Of a stretch of DNA of 56,370 nucleotides, positions 36,106 to 44,656 are shown piece after piece. Under the pieces are notes generated by a model. The model was not told where the DNA came from. It was given only the letters and a program-made list of their open reading frames with translations, and made no database searches. This DNA comes from an uncultured cyanobacterium (lineage in GTDB: Bacteria; Cyanobacteriota; Cyanobacteriia; PCC-6307; Cyanobiaceae). Numbering within the stretch: the stretch's first letter is position 1; each line of letters opens with the position of its first letter. A program made the position numbers and the translations under genes. The DNA is taken from the NCBI GenBank assembly GCA_903823115.1, contig CAIJRN010000078.1, positions 1 to 56,370 on the forward strand, in the 5' to 3' direction.

Positions 36106-36885
36106 ATGAAAGCTGTGATTCTCGCCGGTGGTCTAGGAACGCGCATCAGCGAGGAAACCCATTTGCGTCCGAAGCCGATGGTGGAGGTTGGCGGTATGCC
36201 GATTCTGTGGCATATACTTAAGACGTATTCGCATCATGGCATCAATGACTTTGTCGTCTGCTGTGGCTACAAGGGTTATATAATTAAGGAGTATTTTGCT
36301 AACTATTTTCTTCACAATAGCGACGTCACTTTTGATATGGTCGCCAACCAGATGCAAGTGCATGAGCGCAATGCTGAGCCCTGGAGGGTCACTCTGGTGG
36401 ATACGGGTGAGAACACCATGACAGGTGGTCGGCTGAAGCGGGTCGCTAAGTATCTCGATTCTGAAACGTTCTGTTTGACCTATGGTGACGGGGTGGCTGA
36501 CTTGGACATCACTGCTGTGATTGACTTTCACCGCAGCCACGGACGTCTGGCGACGGTCACGGCCGTACAGCCTCCTGGTCGCTACGGAAGTTTGCGCCTG
36601 GGTGTCGGCGGTGAAGCTGTTGAGGGCTTTGAGGAGAAGCCACCGGGCGAAGGGAACGGCAACTGGATCAACGCCGGCTTTTTTGTGCTCGAACCGGCCG
36701 TACTCGATCTTGTGGCCGGTGACGACACCACCTGGGAGTTTGAGCCCTTGAAGCAACTGGCCCGGCAAGGTCAACTCATGGCCTGGCGGCATCGCGGTTT
36801 CTGGCGAGCGATGGATACGCTGCGCGATCGCACCCAGTTGCAGGAACTCTGGTCCAGCGGAGCGGCGCCCTGGAGAGTCTGGTGA
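36106..36885 (+). CDS. rfbF: Glucose-1-phosphate cytidylyltransferase
   Basis: RfbF makes CDP-glucose from CTP and glucose-1-phosphate, the entry to CDP-3,6-dideoxyhexoses. The 259-residue protein has the nucleotidyltransferase signature AVILAGGLGTRISEETHLRP at the N terminus with KPMVEVGG. The RfbF-specific motifs are ILWHILKTYSHHGINDFVVC, CGYKGYIIKEYF, LTYGDGVADLD, GNWINAGFFVLEP and WRAMDTLRDR. The length matches the family. It starts a GC-richer block and is coupled to rfbG (GTG 36882 overlaps the stop). Confidence 0.96.
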   Translation: MKAVILAGGLGTRISEETHLRPKPMVEVGGMPILWHILKTYSHHGINDFVVCCGYKGYIIKEYFANYFLHNSDVTFDMVANQMQVHERNAEPWRVTLVDTGENTMTGGRLKRVAKYLDSETFCLTYGDGVADLDITAVIDFHRSHGRLATVTAVQPPGRYGSLRLGVGGEAVEGFEEKPPGEGNGNWINAGFFVLEPAVLDLVAGDDTTWEFEPLKQLARQGQLMAWRHRGFWRAMDTLRDRTQLQELWSSGAAPWRVW

Positions 36886-37994
36886 CCATGACTGACGCCG
36901 CCCCTGACCGCTCCTTCTGGCAAGGCCGAAGGGTCTTGTTAACGGGACACACAGGCTTCAAGGGCAGTTGGCTGGCGCTCTGGCTGATGCGTCTTGGGGC
37001 TGAGGTGGTCGGGGTCTCTCTCGATCCGCCCACGACGCCATCCCTGTGCGAGCAGCTGGGATTGGGCACTTCCGCCAGCCTGGATCCTCGGTCGATGGGG
37101 CAACTGGATGATCGACGTCTGGATCTGCTTGATCAGGCGGCCCTGGAGCGACTGGTCCGTCGGTTTCGCCCCCAGGTTGTGCTGCATCTTGCTGCCCAGT
37201 CGCTGGTGCGGGCCGGTTATCGCCAGCCTCTGGCCACCTGGAGCACCAATGTCATCGGCACGCTGCACCTTCTGGAGGCCCTTCGGCAGGCTCAGCAACC
37301 CTGTGTGGTCGTGGCGGTGACCACCGATAAGGTCTACGCCAACAGCGAGGGGGGAGTGCCGTTCCGGGAGGACGACCCCCTGGGCGGCCATGACCCCTAC
37401 AGCGCCAGCAAGGCGGCGATGGAGTTGGCTGTGGCCAGCTGGCGGCAGAGCTTCTGCGGCAATGAACCCCACCAGAATCCGGGATTGCGCCTGGTCACCG
37501 CTCGGGCGGGCAATGTAATTGGTGGTGGTGACTGGGGGCAGGAGCGGATCGTGCCTGATCTGATCCGGGCCCTGAAACGGGGAGAGGCGATTTCCGTACG
37601 CAATCCAGGCGCCGTTCGTCCCTGGCAGCACGTTCTCGATTGTCTGTCGGGTTATCTGCTGCTGGCGGAACGTGTCAGCCAGGATCCGCCGCAGGGCAGC
37701 AGTTTCAACTTCGGTCCGGCGCAGTCCGAAGAGCACAGCGTGGCGGCGTTGGTGCAGGAACTGCTGTCGCATTGGCCCGGGAGCTGGCAGTACTGTCCGG
37801 ATCCCCAGGCGGTACGCGAGAGCCACCATCTCGCCCTGGATGCGAGCCTGGCCCGTCAGCAATTGGACTGGCATTCGCGCTGGGGCTTCGCAGAGGCGGT
37901 GGCCCATACGGCCAGCTGGTATAGGCGCCAGCATGAAGGTGCGTCGGCCTTGGCCCTATGCCTCGAACAGATCGCCTGTTATGAAGAAGGCTGA
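36882..37994 (+). CDS. rfbG: CDP-glucose 4,6-dehydratase
   Basis: RfbG converts CDP-glucose to CDP-4-keto-6-deoxyglucose. It is an extended SDR of 370 residues. The NAD loop VLLTGHTGFKGSWLALWL is near the N terminus, followed by VVLHLAAQSLVRAGY and the active-site pair in DPYSASKAAMELAV (YxxxK). Family-specific motifs are AGNVIGGGDWGQERIVPDLI and RPWQHVLDCLSGYLLL. GTG 36882 has GGAG 6 bases upstream; ATG 36888 is a close alternative. Its 3' end overlaps rfbH by 14 bases. Confidence 0.96.
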   Translation: MTMTDAAPDRSFWQGRRVLLTGHTGFKGSWLALWLMRLGAEVVGVSLDPPTTPSLCEQLGLGTSASLDPRSMGQLDDRRLDLLDQAALERLVRRFRPQVVLHLAAQSLVRAGYRQPLATWSTNVIGTLHLLEALRQAQQPCVVVAVTTDKVYANSEGGVPFREDDPLGGHDPYSASKAAMELAVASWRQSFCGNEPHQNPGLRLVTARAGNVIGGGDWGQERIVPDLIRALKRGEAISVRNPGAVRPWQHVLDCLSGYLLLAERVSQDPPQGSSFNFGPAQSEEHSVAALVQELLSHWPGSWQYCPDPQAVRESHHLALDASLARQQLDWHSRWGFAEAVAHTASWYRRQHEGASALALCLEQIACYEEG

Positions 37995-39561
37995 TAGTGT
38001 CAAACCAGGGCATTCTCCGGTGAATCAATCGGTGGCTAACCAGCGGGAAGAGGCCGAGTCAGAGCAGTTGCGCACGGAGATTCTCCAGCTCAGCCGCCGT
38101 TATGCCGCATTGGTGCATCGCCAGCATCGGCCGGCCGATGACCCATTGCGGCAGCCCTGGAGCGGAGGGCCCATTCCTTATGCGGCACGGGTGTTCACGG
38201 AAGACGAGGTTGAGGCAGCGGTGTCCGCCACCCTCGATTTCTGGCTCACCCTCGGTGCGGAAGGGGAGGCCTTTGAACAGGAACTGGCGGCCTTCCTGGG
38301 GGTGCGCTCCAGTCTGCTGGTGAATTCCGGCTCTTCAGCCAACCTGATCGCCCTGAGCACGCTCGCCTCGCCGTTGATCGAGCCGGAAAGGCGTCTGCGG
38401 CCCGGTGACGAGGTGATCACCTGTGCGGCCGGTTTCCCCACCACGGTGGCACCGATCCTGCAAAACGGTTGTGTGCCGGTCTTTGTCGATGCCGATCCGG
38501 TTACGGCCAATCTCAAGGTGGATCAGCTGGAGCAGGCCTATAGCCCCGGCAAGACGAAGGCCGTGATGGTGGCCCATGCTCTCGGCAATCCGTTCGACAT
38601 CGCCGCGGTGCTGGCCTTCTGCCGCCGTCATGGACTCTGGTTGATCGAAGACAACTGTGATGCGCTCGGATCCAGCTATTCCATGCCACGGGCCATGGCG
38701 GTAGGGCTGGGAATTCGTGAGAACAGCCCTGGGCTCGATGAAGGGCCGGATCGGGTGGTGCGCTACACGGGCACTTGGGGAGATCTGAGCACCCAGAGTT
38801 TCTATCCCGCCCATCACATCACCACCGGCGAAGGTGGGGCGGTGAACGTCGTCTCCGGTGATGGACGCCTGCGCCGTATCGCCGAAAGCCTGCGGGACTG
38901 GGGGCGCGACTGCTGGTGTCCGAGCGGCAAGGACAACAGCTGTGGCAAGCGCTACGGCTGGCAACTGGGGGAGCTACCCGCTGGCTATGACCACAAATAT
39001 ATTTATTCACACTTCGGTTACAATCTCAAGCCTTTGGATCTACAGGCAGCGATCGGCAGGGTGCAACTGCGGCGGTTGAAGGGGTTTGGGGAGGCGCGTA
39101 GGCGCAATTGGGACACCCTTCGCCGGGGCCTTGCTGCTCACGATGACGTGCTTGATTTCAGCCTGCCCACCCATGCCACCGCCTGGGATCCGGAGCAGGG
39201 CTTTTCCTGGGATGTCACGGGCTGCCGGACCGAGTGCTCCTGGTTTGGCTTCAAGATTGCCGTCAAGCCTGGGGCCCCCTTCAGCCGCACCGATCTTGTC
39301 CGTGAGCTGGACCGCCATCAGATCGGCAATCGCATGCTGTTTGGCGGTAACCTCCTCCGCCAGCCTGCCTTTGTGCAGCTGCGGCAGGATCGGCCGGAAG
39401 CGCTGCGGATCGTGGGGCAGATGGTGGGGACTGATGAGATCATGAACAGCACGCTGTTTCTTGGTACCTATCCGGGCTTGACCCAGGACATGATTAATGC
39501 CGAAATCAAGGTTATTCTCCATTGCACAAGCAACGCCAAGCAGATGTCAACTGCCGTTTAA
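37981..39561 (+). CDS. rfbH: CDP-6-deoxy-D-xylo-4-hexulose-3-dehydrase (RfbH/AscC, E1)
   Basis: RfbH removes the C3 hydroxyl using PMP and a 2Fe-2S cluster, giving the 3,6-dideoxy intermediate. It has an aspartate-aminotransferase fold, but the usual PLP lysine is His, as expected: SFYPAHHITTGEGGA (H278). Cluster cysteines are seen in RDCWCPSGKDNSCGKRYGW (C311, C313, C321), and the PMP-binding Asp in WLIEDNCDALG. The protein is 526 residues against about 437 in Salmonella. The extra length is an N-terminal tail and an insert at about 235-262 (MAVGLGIRENSPGLDEGPDR). The reductase partner (RfbI/AscD, E3) is not in the window. A later GTG (38020) is possible as the start. Confidence 0.95.
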   Translation: MKKADSVKPGHSPVNQSVANQREEAESEQLRTEILQLSRRYAALVHRQHRPADDPLRQPWSGGPIPYAARVFTEDEVEAAVSATLDFWLTLGAEGEAFEQELAAFLGVRSSLLVNSGSSANLIALSTLASPLIEPERRLRPGDEVITCAAGFPTTVAPILQNGCVPVFVDADPVTANLKVDQLEQAYSPGKTKAVMVAHALGNPFDIAAVLAFCRRHGLWLIEDNCDALGSSYSMPRAMAVGLGIRENSPGLDEGPDRVVRYTGTWGDLSTQSFYPAHHITTGEGGAVNVVSGDGRLRRIAESLRDWGRDCWCPSGKDNSCGKRYGWQLGELPAGYDHKYIYSHFGYNLKPLDLQAAIGRVQLRRLKGFGEARRRNWDTLRRGLAAHDDVLDFSLPTHATAWDPEQGFSWDVTGCRTECSWFGFKIAVKPGAPFSRTDLVRELDRHQIGNRMLFGGNLLRQPAFVQLRQDRPEALRIVGQMVGTDEIMNSTLFLGTYPGLTQDMINAEIKVILHCTSNAKQMSTAV

Positions 39562-39613
39562 CCTCTTTCGTCATCCCTCATTCAGATGCCCCAACACTCC
39601 TAGGCTTTAGCGA

Positions 39614-41437
39614 ATGCGAGTTGCTGACTACATTGCCAACCGTCTTGCTGAGGCAGGTCTTTCGGAAGTGTTTATGGTTACTGGAGGTGCAGCGATGCAT
39701 CTCAATGATGCCTTTGGCAGAGAGAAGCGACTGCATGTTCGCCCGTTGCACCACGAGCAGAGTTGTGCCATGGCTGCGGATGCCTATGCCCGCGTCAGCC
39801 GTAAGCCAGCCATTGTCAATGTGACGGCGGGACCGGGAGGTATCAATGCTCTCAATGGAGTCTTTGGCGCCTACGTCGACTCCATTCCGATGCTGATTAT
39901 TTCGGGTCAAGCCAAAAGAGAAACCCTCGTTTCATCGTATGCGGATTCGGGCTTGCGCCAACTCGGGGACCAGGAGGTCGATATCATTTCCATGGTCAAG
40001 AAGATCACCAAACATGCAATACTGCTGACTGACCCTAACGAGATCAGAGAACAGCTCGAATTAGCTCTTTTCCTGACAACAGATGGTCGTCATGGACCCT
40101 GCTGGCTCGACATCCCCATTGACGTGCAGGCCAGCGAAATCGAACCGGCTGCGCTCCGCCCATTCCGGCTAGTAATTTCTCCGATCGATGATACTACGAT
40201 CGTCAAGAGTCAAGTCTCTTGCCTGATTGAAAGGCTCCAACAGTCCCATCGTCCGCTTCTTTACGCCGGCAGTGGTATCCGCTCATCTGGTTGCGAGGAA
40301 CGCTTGTTGAGGTTTGCCGAGATTTATGGGCTTCCCATTGTCACGGCTTGGAATAACAACGATTTAATCTGGGATACGCATCCTCTCTATGCCGGTAGGC
40401 CCGGAACAGTCGGCAACCGTGCTGGTAACTTTGCTGTCCAGTGTTGTGACCTACTTCTGGTCCTGGGTTGTCGCCTCAATATCCGACTTGTTTCCTACAA
40501 TTGGAAGGTTTTTGCCGATCGTGCCTGGATCTGCCATGTGGACATTGATCAGCACGAACTCGACAAGCCAACCCTCAATCAAGACCTCAAGATCCAGGCA
40601 GACTTAAATTTTTTCTTTGATCATCTTGAGCCACTCGCCAGCAGCCAACTCAAGCCACAACTAGCGACCAAAACCTGGGCCCAGTGGTCCGCGTGGACCA
40701 AGGATATGCTCGATCGCTTTCCAGTGATTGACTGCGAAAAGATTTTATCAGTGAGCCCAAATTCACCTGTAAACCCCTATCATTTTATCAAAAGTTTCTT
40801 CGCCCACCTCGCTGAAGGGGAGATCATCACCTTCGCCGATGGCACCGCTTGCGTAGCGGGCTTCCAAGCTGCTGAAATCAAGAAGGGGCAGCGACTTTTC
40901 CATAACTCTGGTTGCGCCTCAATGGGTTTTGATCTACCGGCCGCAATCGGCGCACACTACGCAAGCAGACGTCGGGTATTTTGTGTTGCGGGCGACGGAT
41001 CCTTGATGATGAATATCCAAGAGCTTGCCATTGTGGCCGGCAATAACTTGCCGATCATTCTCTTCATTCTTGACAATCGCGGATACCACTCTATCCGTCA
41101 GACGCAAGCTAACTTTTTTCCAGGCAATCCTGTTGGCTGTGGTGAAGAAAGTGCCCTTCCCTTCCCAGATTTTGAAAGCGTGGGCACTGGTTTCGGGATT
41201 CCAAGTCTGACCTTAAGGACCAACCGGGAGGTGAGCGAAAGAATCCCAGAAATCGTGAGCAGCAGTGGCCCGCTGATCGTGGTCGTAAAGCTTGATTTGA
41301 CATGTGAGTTTTCTCCGAAGGTCACAAGTAAACGCCTCGAAGATGGAACCATGGTGACGGCCAGACTAGAAGACATGAGTCCTTTTTTGCCACGTGATGA
41401 ATTCGAAGAGATCATGTCATCCGCCTCGGCAATATGA
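39614..41437 (+). CDS. ThDP-dependent enzyme of the acetolactate synthase superfamily
   Basis: A 607-residue thiamine-diphosphate enzyme with PYR, central and PP domains. The catalytic Glu is E48 (LHHEQSCAMAADAYAR), and the ThDP/Mg motif runs from G460-D-G to N488 (GDGSLMMNIQEL ... LDNRG). The RQLGDQEVDIISMVKKITKH segment is typical of the forms found in surface-polysaccharide clusters rather than of the anabolic IlvB, and no small ilvN-like subunit is present. Possible roles are acyloin-type addition of a two-carbon unit from pyruvate to a keto sugar, as YerE does in yersiniose synthesis, or C-C cleavage as in IolD. It heads the AT-rich six-gene block and is coupled to the SDR by ATGA. Confidence 0.87.
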   Translation: MRVADYIANRLAEAGLSEVFMVTGGAAMHLNDAFGREKRLHVRPLHHEQSCAMAADAYARVSRKPAIVNVTAGPGGINALNGVFGAYVDSIPMLIISGQAKRETLVSSYADSGLRQLGDQEVDIISMVKKITKHAILLTDPNEIREQLELALFLTTDGRHGPCWLDIPIDVQASEIEPAALRPFRLVISPIDDTTIVKSQVSCLIERLQQSHRPLLYAGSGIRSSGCEERLLRFAEIYGLPIVTAWNNNDLIWDTHPLYAGRPGTVGNRAGNFAVQCCDLLLVLGCRLNIRLVSYNWKVFADRAWICHVDIDQHELDKPTLNQDLKIQADLNFFFDHLEPLASSQLKPQLATKTWAQWSAWTKDMLDRFPVIDCEKILSVSPNSPVNPYHFIKSFFAHLAEGEIITFADGTACVAGFQAAEIKKGQRLFHNSGCASMGFDLPAAIGAHYASRRRVFCVAGDGSLMMNIQELAIVAGNNLPIILFILDNRGYHSIRQTQANFFPGNPVGCGEESALPFPDFESVGTGFGIPSLTLRTNREVSERIPEIVSSSGPLIVVVKLDLTCEFSPKVTSKRLEDGTMVTARLEDMSPFLPRDEFEEIMSSASAI

Positions 41438-42120
41438 CTGCCAACAAAATCCTCATCATCGGCTCTGGCAGCGACATGTTGCAGCCACTGATCAAGCAGT
41501 GTCCCTCACATCAGCTGGAATTGCTCGGGCTGGGGCGTTCAGATTGGGATCTCAAGGATCTCCAGCCAAAGCCCGAGCTGCTTGACTCGATTTGTGCCTT
41601 CAAGCCGACTCATCTGATCTTCGCTGCTGGGCAGAATATTCTGACCGATATTCATGCTTATCCTGATGACGTGATGGCAGCAATCCAAAACCACATGACC
41701 GTTAACTGCTTCTCATTTGTCTCTATAGTTCTCGCCTTAATGAACAGGCTTGCCACGCCACTGCGTACTGTGCATGCACTTTCATCTCTCTATGGAATCT
41801 ATGGGCGTCGAGGTAGGATCCCCTACAGTCTCTCCAAACATGCGCTCGAAGGTGCAATCAAGTGCTTAGCAATTGAATTTCCTCAAACACAGTTCATCGG
41901 CTACAGGCCTGGTTTTTTCGACACTAAACTCACCGGTCAAAACATTCCCGACTCAGCGAGGCACCTCCTAGAATCCCGTGTACCACTGCATCGATTTGGC
42001 CAAATGGAAGAGCTTTCCTCGATAATCCTTGCCAATATCCTAAACCCTGTTCCTTACTTCACCGGTATTTGCCTAACTGTTGATGGGGCCATGACGGCTG
42101 GGGGTATTTTCGATCAATGA
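41434..42120 (+). CDS. Short-chain dehydrogenase/reductase
   Basis: A classical SDR of 228 residues. The N-terminal strand and Gly-rich loop are LIIGSGSDMLQPL, an unusual GSGSDML rather than TGxxxGxG. The rest is typical: FAAGQNI, VHALSSLYGIYGRRG with the catalytic Ser, and YSLSKHALEGAIKC (YxxxK). The end GICLTVDGAMTAGGIFDQ matches SDRs that reduce keto groups. In this block it could reduce the product of the ThDP enzyme, as YerF does after YerE, or act on a cyclitol ketone. It is translationally coupled on both sides. Confidence 0.85.
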   Translation: MTANKILIIGSGSDMLQPLIKQCPSHQLELLGLGRSDWDLKDLQPKPELLDSICAFKPTHLIFAAGQNILTDIHAYPDDVMAAIQNHMTVNCFSFVSIVLALMNRLATPLRTVHALSSLYGIYGRRGRIPYSLSKHALEGAIKCLAIEFPQTQFIGYRPGFFDTKLTGQNIPDSARHLLESRVPLHRFGQMEELSSIILANILNPVPYFTGICLTVDGAMTAGGIFDQ

Positions 42121-43298
42121 CCACCATTGCACCCACCGCCTTCGAGGCCAACACATTCACCATCAATGGATCGGTTCTCAGCTGGTCGCAACTCGAGCCA
42201 CCTTTCAGTGTCTCTTCCTTTCCGCACCCGTATTCTGTCAGCATTATTGAAGCCATCGCTGATTATCAACAAATCATAGCCACGGCTGACTTTGTCATCA
42301 TCGATCAAAATATTGCGCACATTTACGGAATCGGCGAGCGGCGAGCAGGGACCACTTTTCTTGTCATCCCTAGCGAGGAAAATAAAACTCTCGATACAGT
42401 ATCTGCCATCATTGATCAGATGATCGACTTGGAAATATCCAAAGGCTCAAAAGTGGTTGCCATTGGCGGGGGGATCGTCCAAGACCTCAGTGCCTGTGCT
42501 TGTGCGCTCTTCCGAAGGGGTCAGCCATTCACCTACATGCCAACGACAACACTCGGCCAGCTAGACTCCTGCGTTGGTGCAAAGTGCGCTGTAAATACAG
42601 CAAAGGCAAAGAATATACTTGGTTTGTTCAGTGCGCCAAGCGAGGTTTTTATTCCCATCTTTCTGATTAAGACAATGCCACTCTTGGATCACCGAGCTGG
42701 CCTTGCCGAAATGCTCAGGCTTTGCTTGACGGCTTCCATTTCCGCCGTCCAGATCTATAGCAACCTGCTTCCAAGTATCGCCCAGCCATCGACACTAGAT
42801 CTCTCTGCCTATGCAGAGGCTGTCTCAGTTTCTCTATCCATCAAGAAGTCAGTTGTTGATTTTGATGAGTATGAAAGAGACGTTCGTCGCTCCATGAACT
42901 ATGGCCATACATTTGGCCATGCTATTGAAAAGCTCTCAAATTATCAGGTTCCCCACGGTCTTGGTGTTTTGCTCGGAATGCATATTGCCAATGTCTATTC
43001 AACTGCGATCGGCGTCATGGCGCCCTCATGCTTGGCCGAACTCACCATAATCTTTCAAAAGACGGCCCTTGAAATTCGTTTGCCTTTCTTCCAGGCTAGT
43101 GACTTAGTTCCCGAAAAGATTATTTCACAGTTTCGCTATGATAAAAAGGGAGATGGCGCAAGCGTTCCTTTGATACTTATTGAAAGGCCGGGAATGATGA
43201 TCTTCCGCCAATACTTGTTTTCCCAGTCTCACGAGGTCCTGTCCCAGTCTATAAGATTGGGCATTGATGAGTTTTCTGCATGGATCAATCAGCCGTAA
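42117..43298 (+). CDS. Sugar-phosphate cyclase, 3-dehydroquinate synthase-like
   Basis: A 393-residue member of the DHQS/EEVS/DOIS superfamily, which uses NAD and a divalent metal to close a phosphorylated keto sugar into a six-membered carbocycle. The NAD loop is VVAIGGGIVQDLS (113-125). Metal ligands are E198 (RAGLAEML), H264 (NYGHTFGHAIE) and H280 (VPHGLG). K156 and K166 lie in GAKCAVNTAKAKNILG. It differs from true AroB at key positions: EVIKYG becomes EMLRLC (R201), GGKTGVN becomes GAKCAVN, and HGEAV becomes HGLGV. These changes argue for a substrate other than DAHP. The housekeeping aroB is presumably elsewhere. ATGA overlap with the SDR. Confidence 0.88.
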   Translation: MTTIAPTAFEANTFTINGSVLSWSQLEPPFSVSSFPHPYSVSIIEAIADYQQIIATADFVIIDQNIAHIYGIGERRAGTTFLVIPSEENKTLDTVSAIIDQMIDLEISKGSKVVAIGGGIVQDLSACACALFRRGQPFTYMPTTTLGQLDSCVGAKCAVNTAKAKNILGLFSAPSEVFIPIFLIKTMPLLDHRAGLAEMLRLCLTASISAVQIYSNLLPSIAQPSTLDLSAYAEAVSVSLSIKKSVVDFDEYERDVRRSMNYGHTFGHAIEKLSNYQVPHGLGVLLGMHIANVYSTAIGVMAPSCLAELTIIFQKTALEIRLPFFQASDLVPEKIISQFRYDKKGDGASVPLILIERPGMMIFRQYLFSQSHEVLSQSIRLGIDEFSAWINQP

Positions 43299-44590
43299 TC
43301 CGTTTGTTTATTGATTGGGGATTCACGCGTCTGAAGCTGTGGATTTGCGATGGAGAAGGCACCCTTCTCTGCGAGCAGAGTACATATACGGCCACATTGG
43401 CTAAGCGCCCTGCCTTTTATGACAGCAGAGATTTAGATCAAGTCTGTATGATTATCGGTAGAGCTCTTCATTCTTGTCTGCCCGCCAAGATCATTCATGT
43501 ATACACAAGTAGTCAGATGCATGCCTTGGCTGGCTCCCTGAATGGTCATTCGGATTTCGTATCAACTTGGAATGATCTGCCAATACAACCCGCCACCGCG
43601 GATTCTGTTCTTGTAAAGGATGGAATACCAGTCCTCAACTCAATGCCCGTCAACAAGGTCATCCATGACGATCAGGCTCTGCTGCTGAGTTCTTCCTCTT
43701 GCTCTAGGAGCCAAGAAAGTCTTAACGCAATCACATCTCTTTCATCCCCGATTGGCTTGCTGTTGCACCGCATCTTCCAGGTCCCAGTTCCCTGTTCACG
43801 CTCTTGGTGGCAGTCTACGTGTTTGCCAAGCGACTATCTGGCCCTGGGGAGCCTTGATCAAACCTGTTATCTCAGCGAATCTCCACTTTATATTCAACCG
43901 AGCTATGCTCGCAGGTTACTTGGCATCGATAGTTTGATTGTCATCTATCCTGAAGTCGGCGATCTGCAGGCCTTGACCTACTCAAGTGTCCGCCAGTGCC
44001 AAGTGATGCTGAATCTGGGTACTGGATCCCAAGTGATTTTGCCTTCATTGTCAGTATCTGAGGCGATGCCTTATTTTCGCTATTACATTCACGCACTGCC
44101 AGCCATTCCAACCCTATCGCATGTTCCTTGTGGGCGCCTGCTGGCTGACTACGTCACAGCTAAAAATATTTCCTTTTCCATATTGCGTCAAGCCATGGAC
44201 GAGTTAACGCCAGCCCATCTTGTTTCCAATTGTCAGAGAATAAGTAAGACTTTGCTTTGCTTCTCAGGGTTTTCATTCCATGATTGCAATTATCACCAGC
44301 ATCCGACAACGACGCTTAGCGAGCTTGCCAGCCTAAACCCTGATGTTTTCTTGTCTCTTTGGGTGTTCCAGTACTATCGCATCATTGATCATTTTCTATT
44401 GCCGCTTCTCGGTACGACGGACTTTGTAACGATTAATATTGTCGGTGACCTTGGTGGCTTAGCCGATAGCTTTTCTGCCTTGCTCTTTGCCCTCCTGCCG
44501 CCCCAATTTCAGCTGTGCAGGCTAGCAGCCCTAACTTTGCCCTGCTCTCTGCTGCAATTTCATGTTGACAGTGCTCCTGCCGCTTGCTGA
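43280..44590 (+). CDS. FGGY-like carbohydrate kinase
   Basis: A 436-residue ASKHA-fold kinase. The phosphate-1 loop LFIDWGFTRLKLWICDGEG is at residues 9-27, the second phosphate loop VMLNLGTGSQV at about 247-257, and a C-terminal adenosine element VTINIVGDLGGLADSF near 395-410. This layout fits the FGGY family (gluconate, ribulose, sedoheptulose kinases), but the sequence is divergent and Ser/Cys/Leu-rich. The substrate is unknown; a ketose or ulosonate feeding the adjacent cyclase is the contextual guess. Its start overlaps the cyclase gene by 19 bases. Confidence 0.7.
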   Translation: MDQSAVIRLFIDWGFTRLKLWICDGEGTLLCEQSTYTATLAKRPAFYDSRDLDQVCMIIGRALHSCLPAKIIHVYTSSQMHALAGSLNGHSDFVSTWNDLPIQPATADSVLVKDGIPVLNSMPVNKVIHDDQALLLSSSSCSRSQESLNAITSLSSPIGLLLHRIFQVPVPCSRSWWQSTCLPSDYLALGSLDQTCYLSESPLYIQPSYARRLLGIDSLIVIYPEVGDLQALTYSSVRQCQVMLNLGTGSQVILPSLSVSEAMPYFRYYIHALPAIPTLSHVPCGRLLADYVTAKNISFSILRQAMDELTPAHLVSNCQRISKTLLCFSGFSFHDCNYHQHPTTTLSELASLNPDVFLSLWVFQYYRIIDHFLLPLLGTTDFVTINIVGDLGGLADSFSALLFALLPPQFQLCRLAALTLPCSLLQFHVDSAPAAC

Positions 44591-44656
44591 TTGATCTATG
44601 TAGAGCTGGCCTATACAGCATTTCCTGATAGAATCTACCCAAAGTTTAAGGCAACC

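Noticed and set aside
39614-41437. Acetolactate synthase for branched-chain amino acids (ilvB)
   Set aside because: No ilvN-like regulatory subunit or ilv neighbours are present, and the RQLGDQEVDI segment and context fit surface-sugar enzymes.
42117-43298. Housekeeping aroB
   Set aside because: The superfamily fit is good, but several substrate-pocket motifs differ and the gene is embedded in an AT-rich glycan operon, so a true shikimate role is unlikely.
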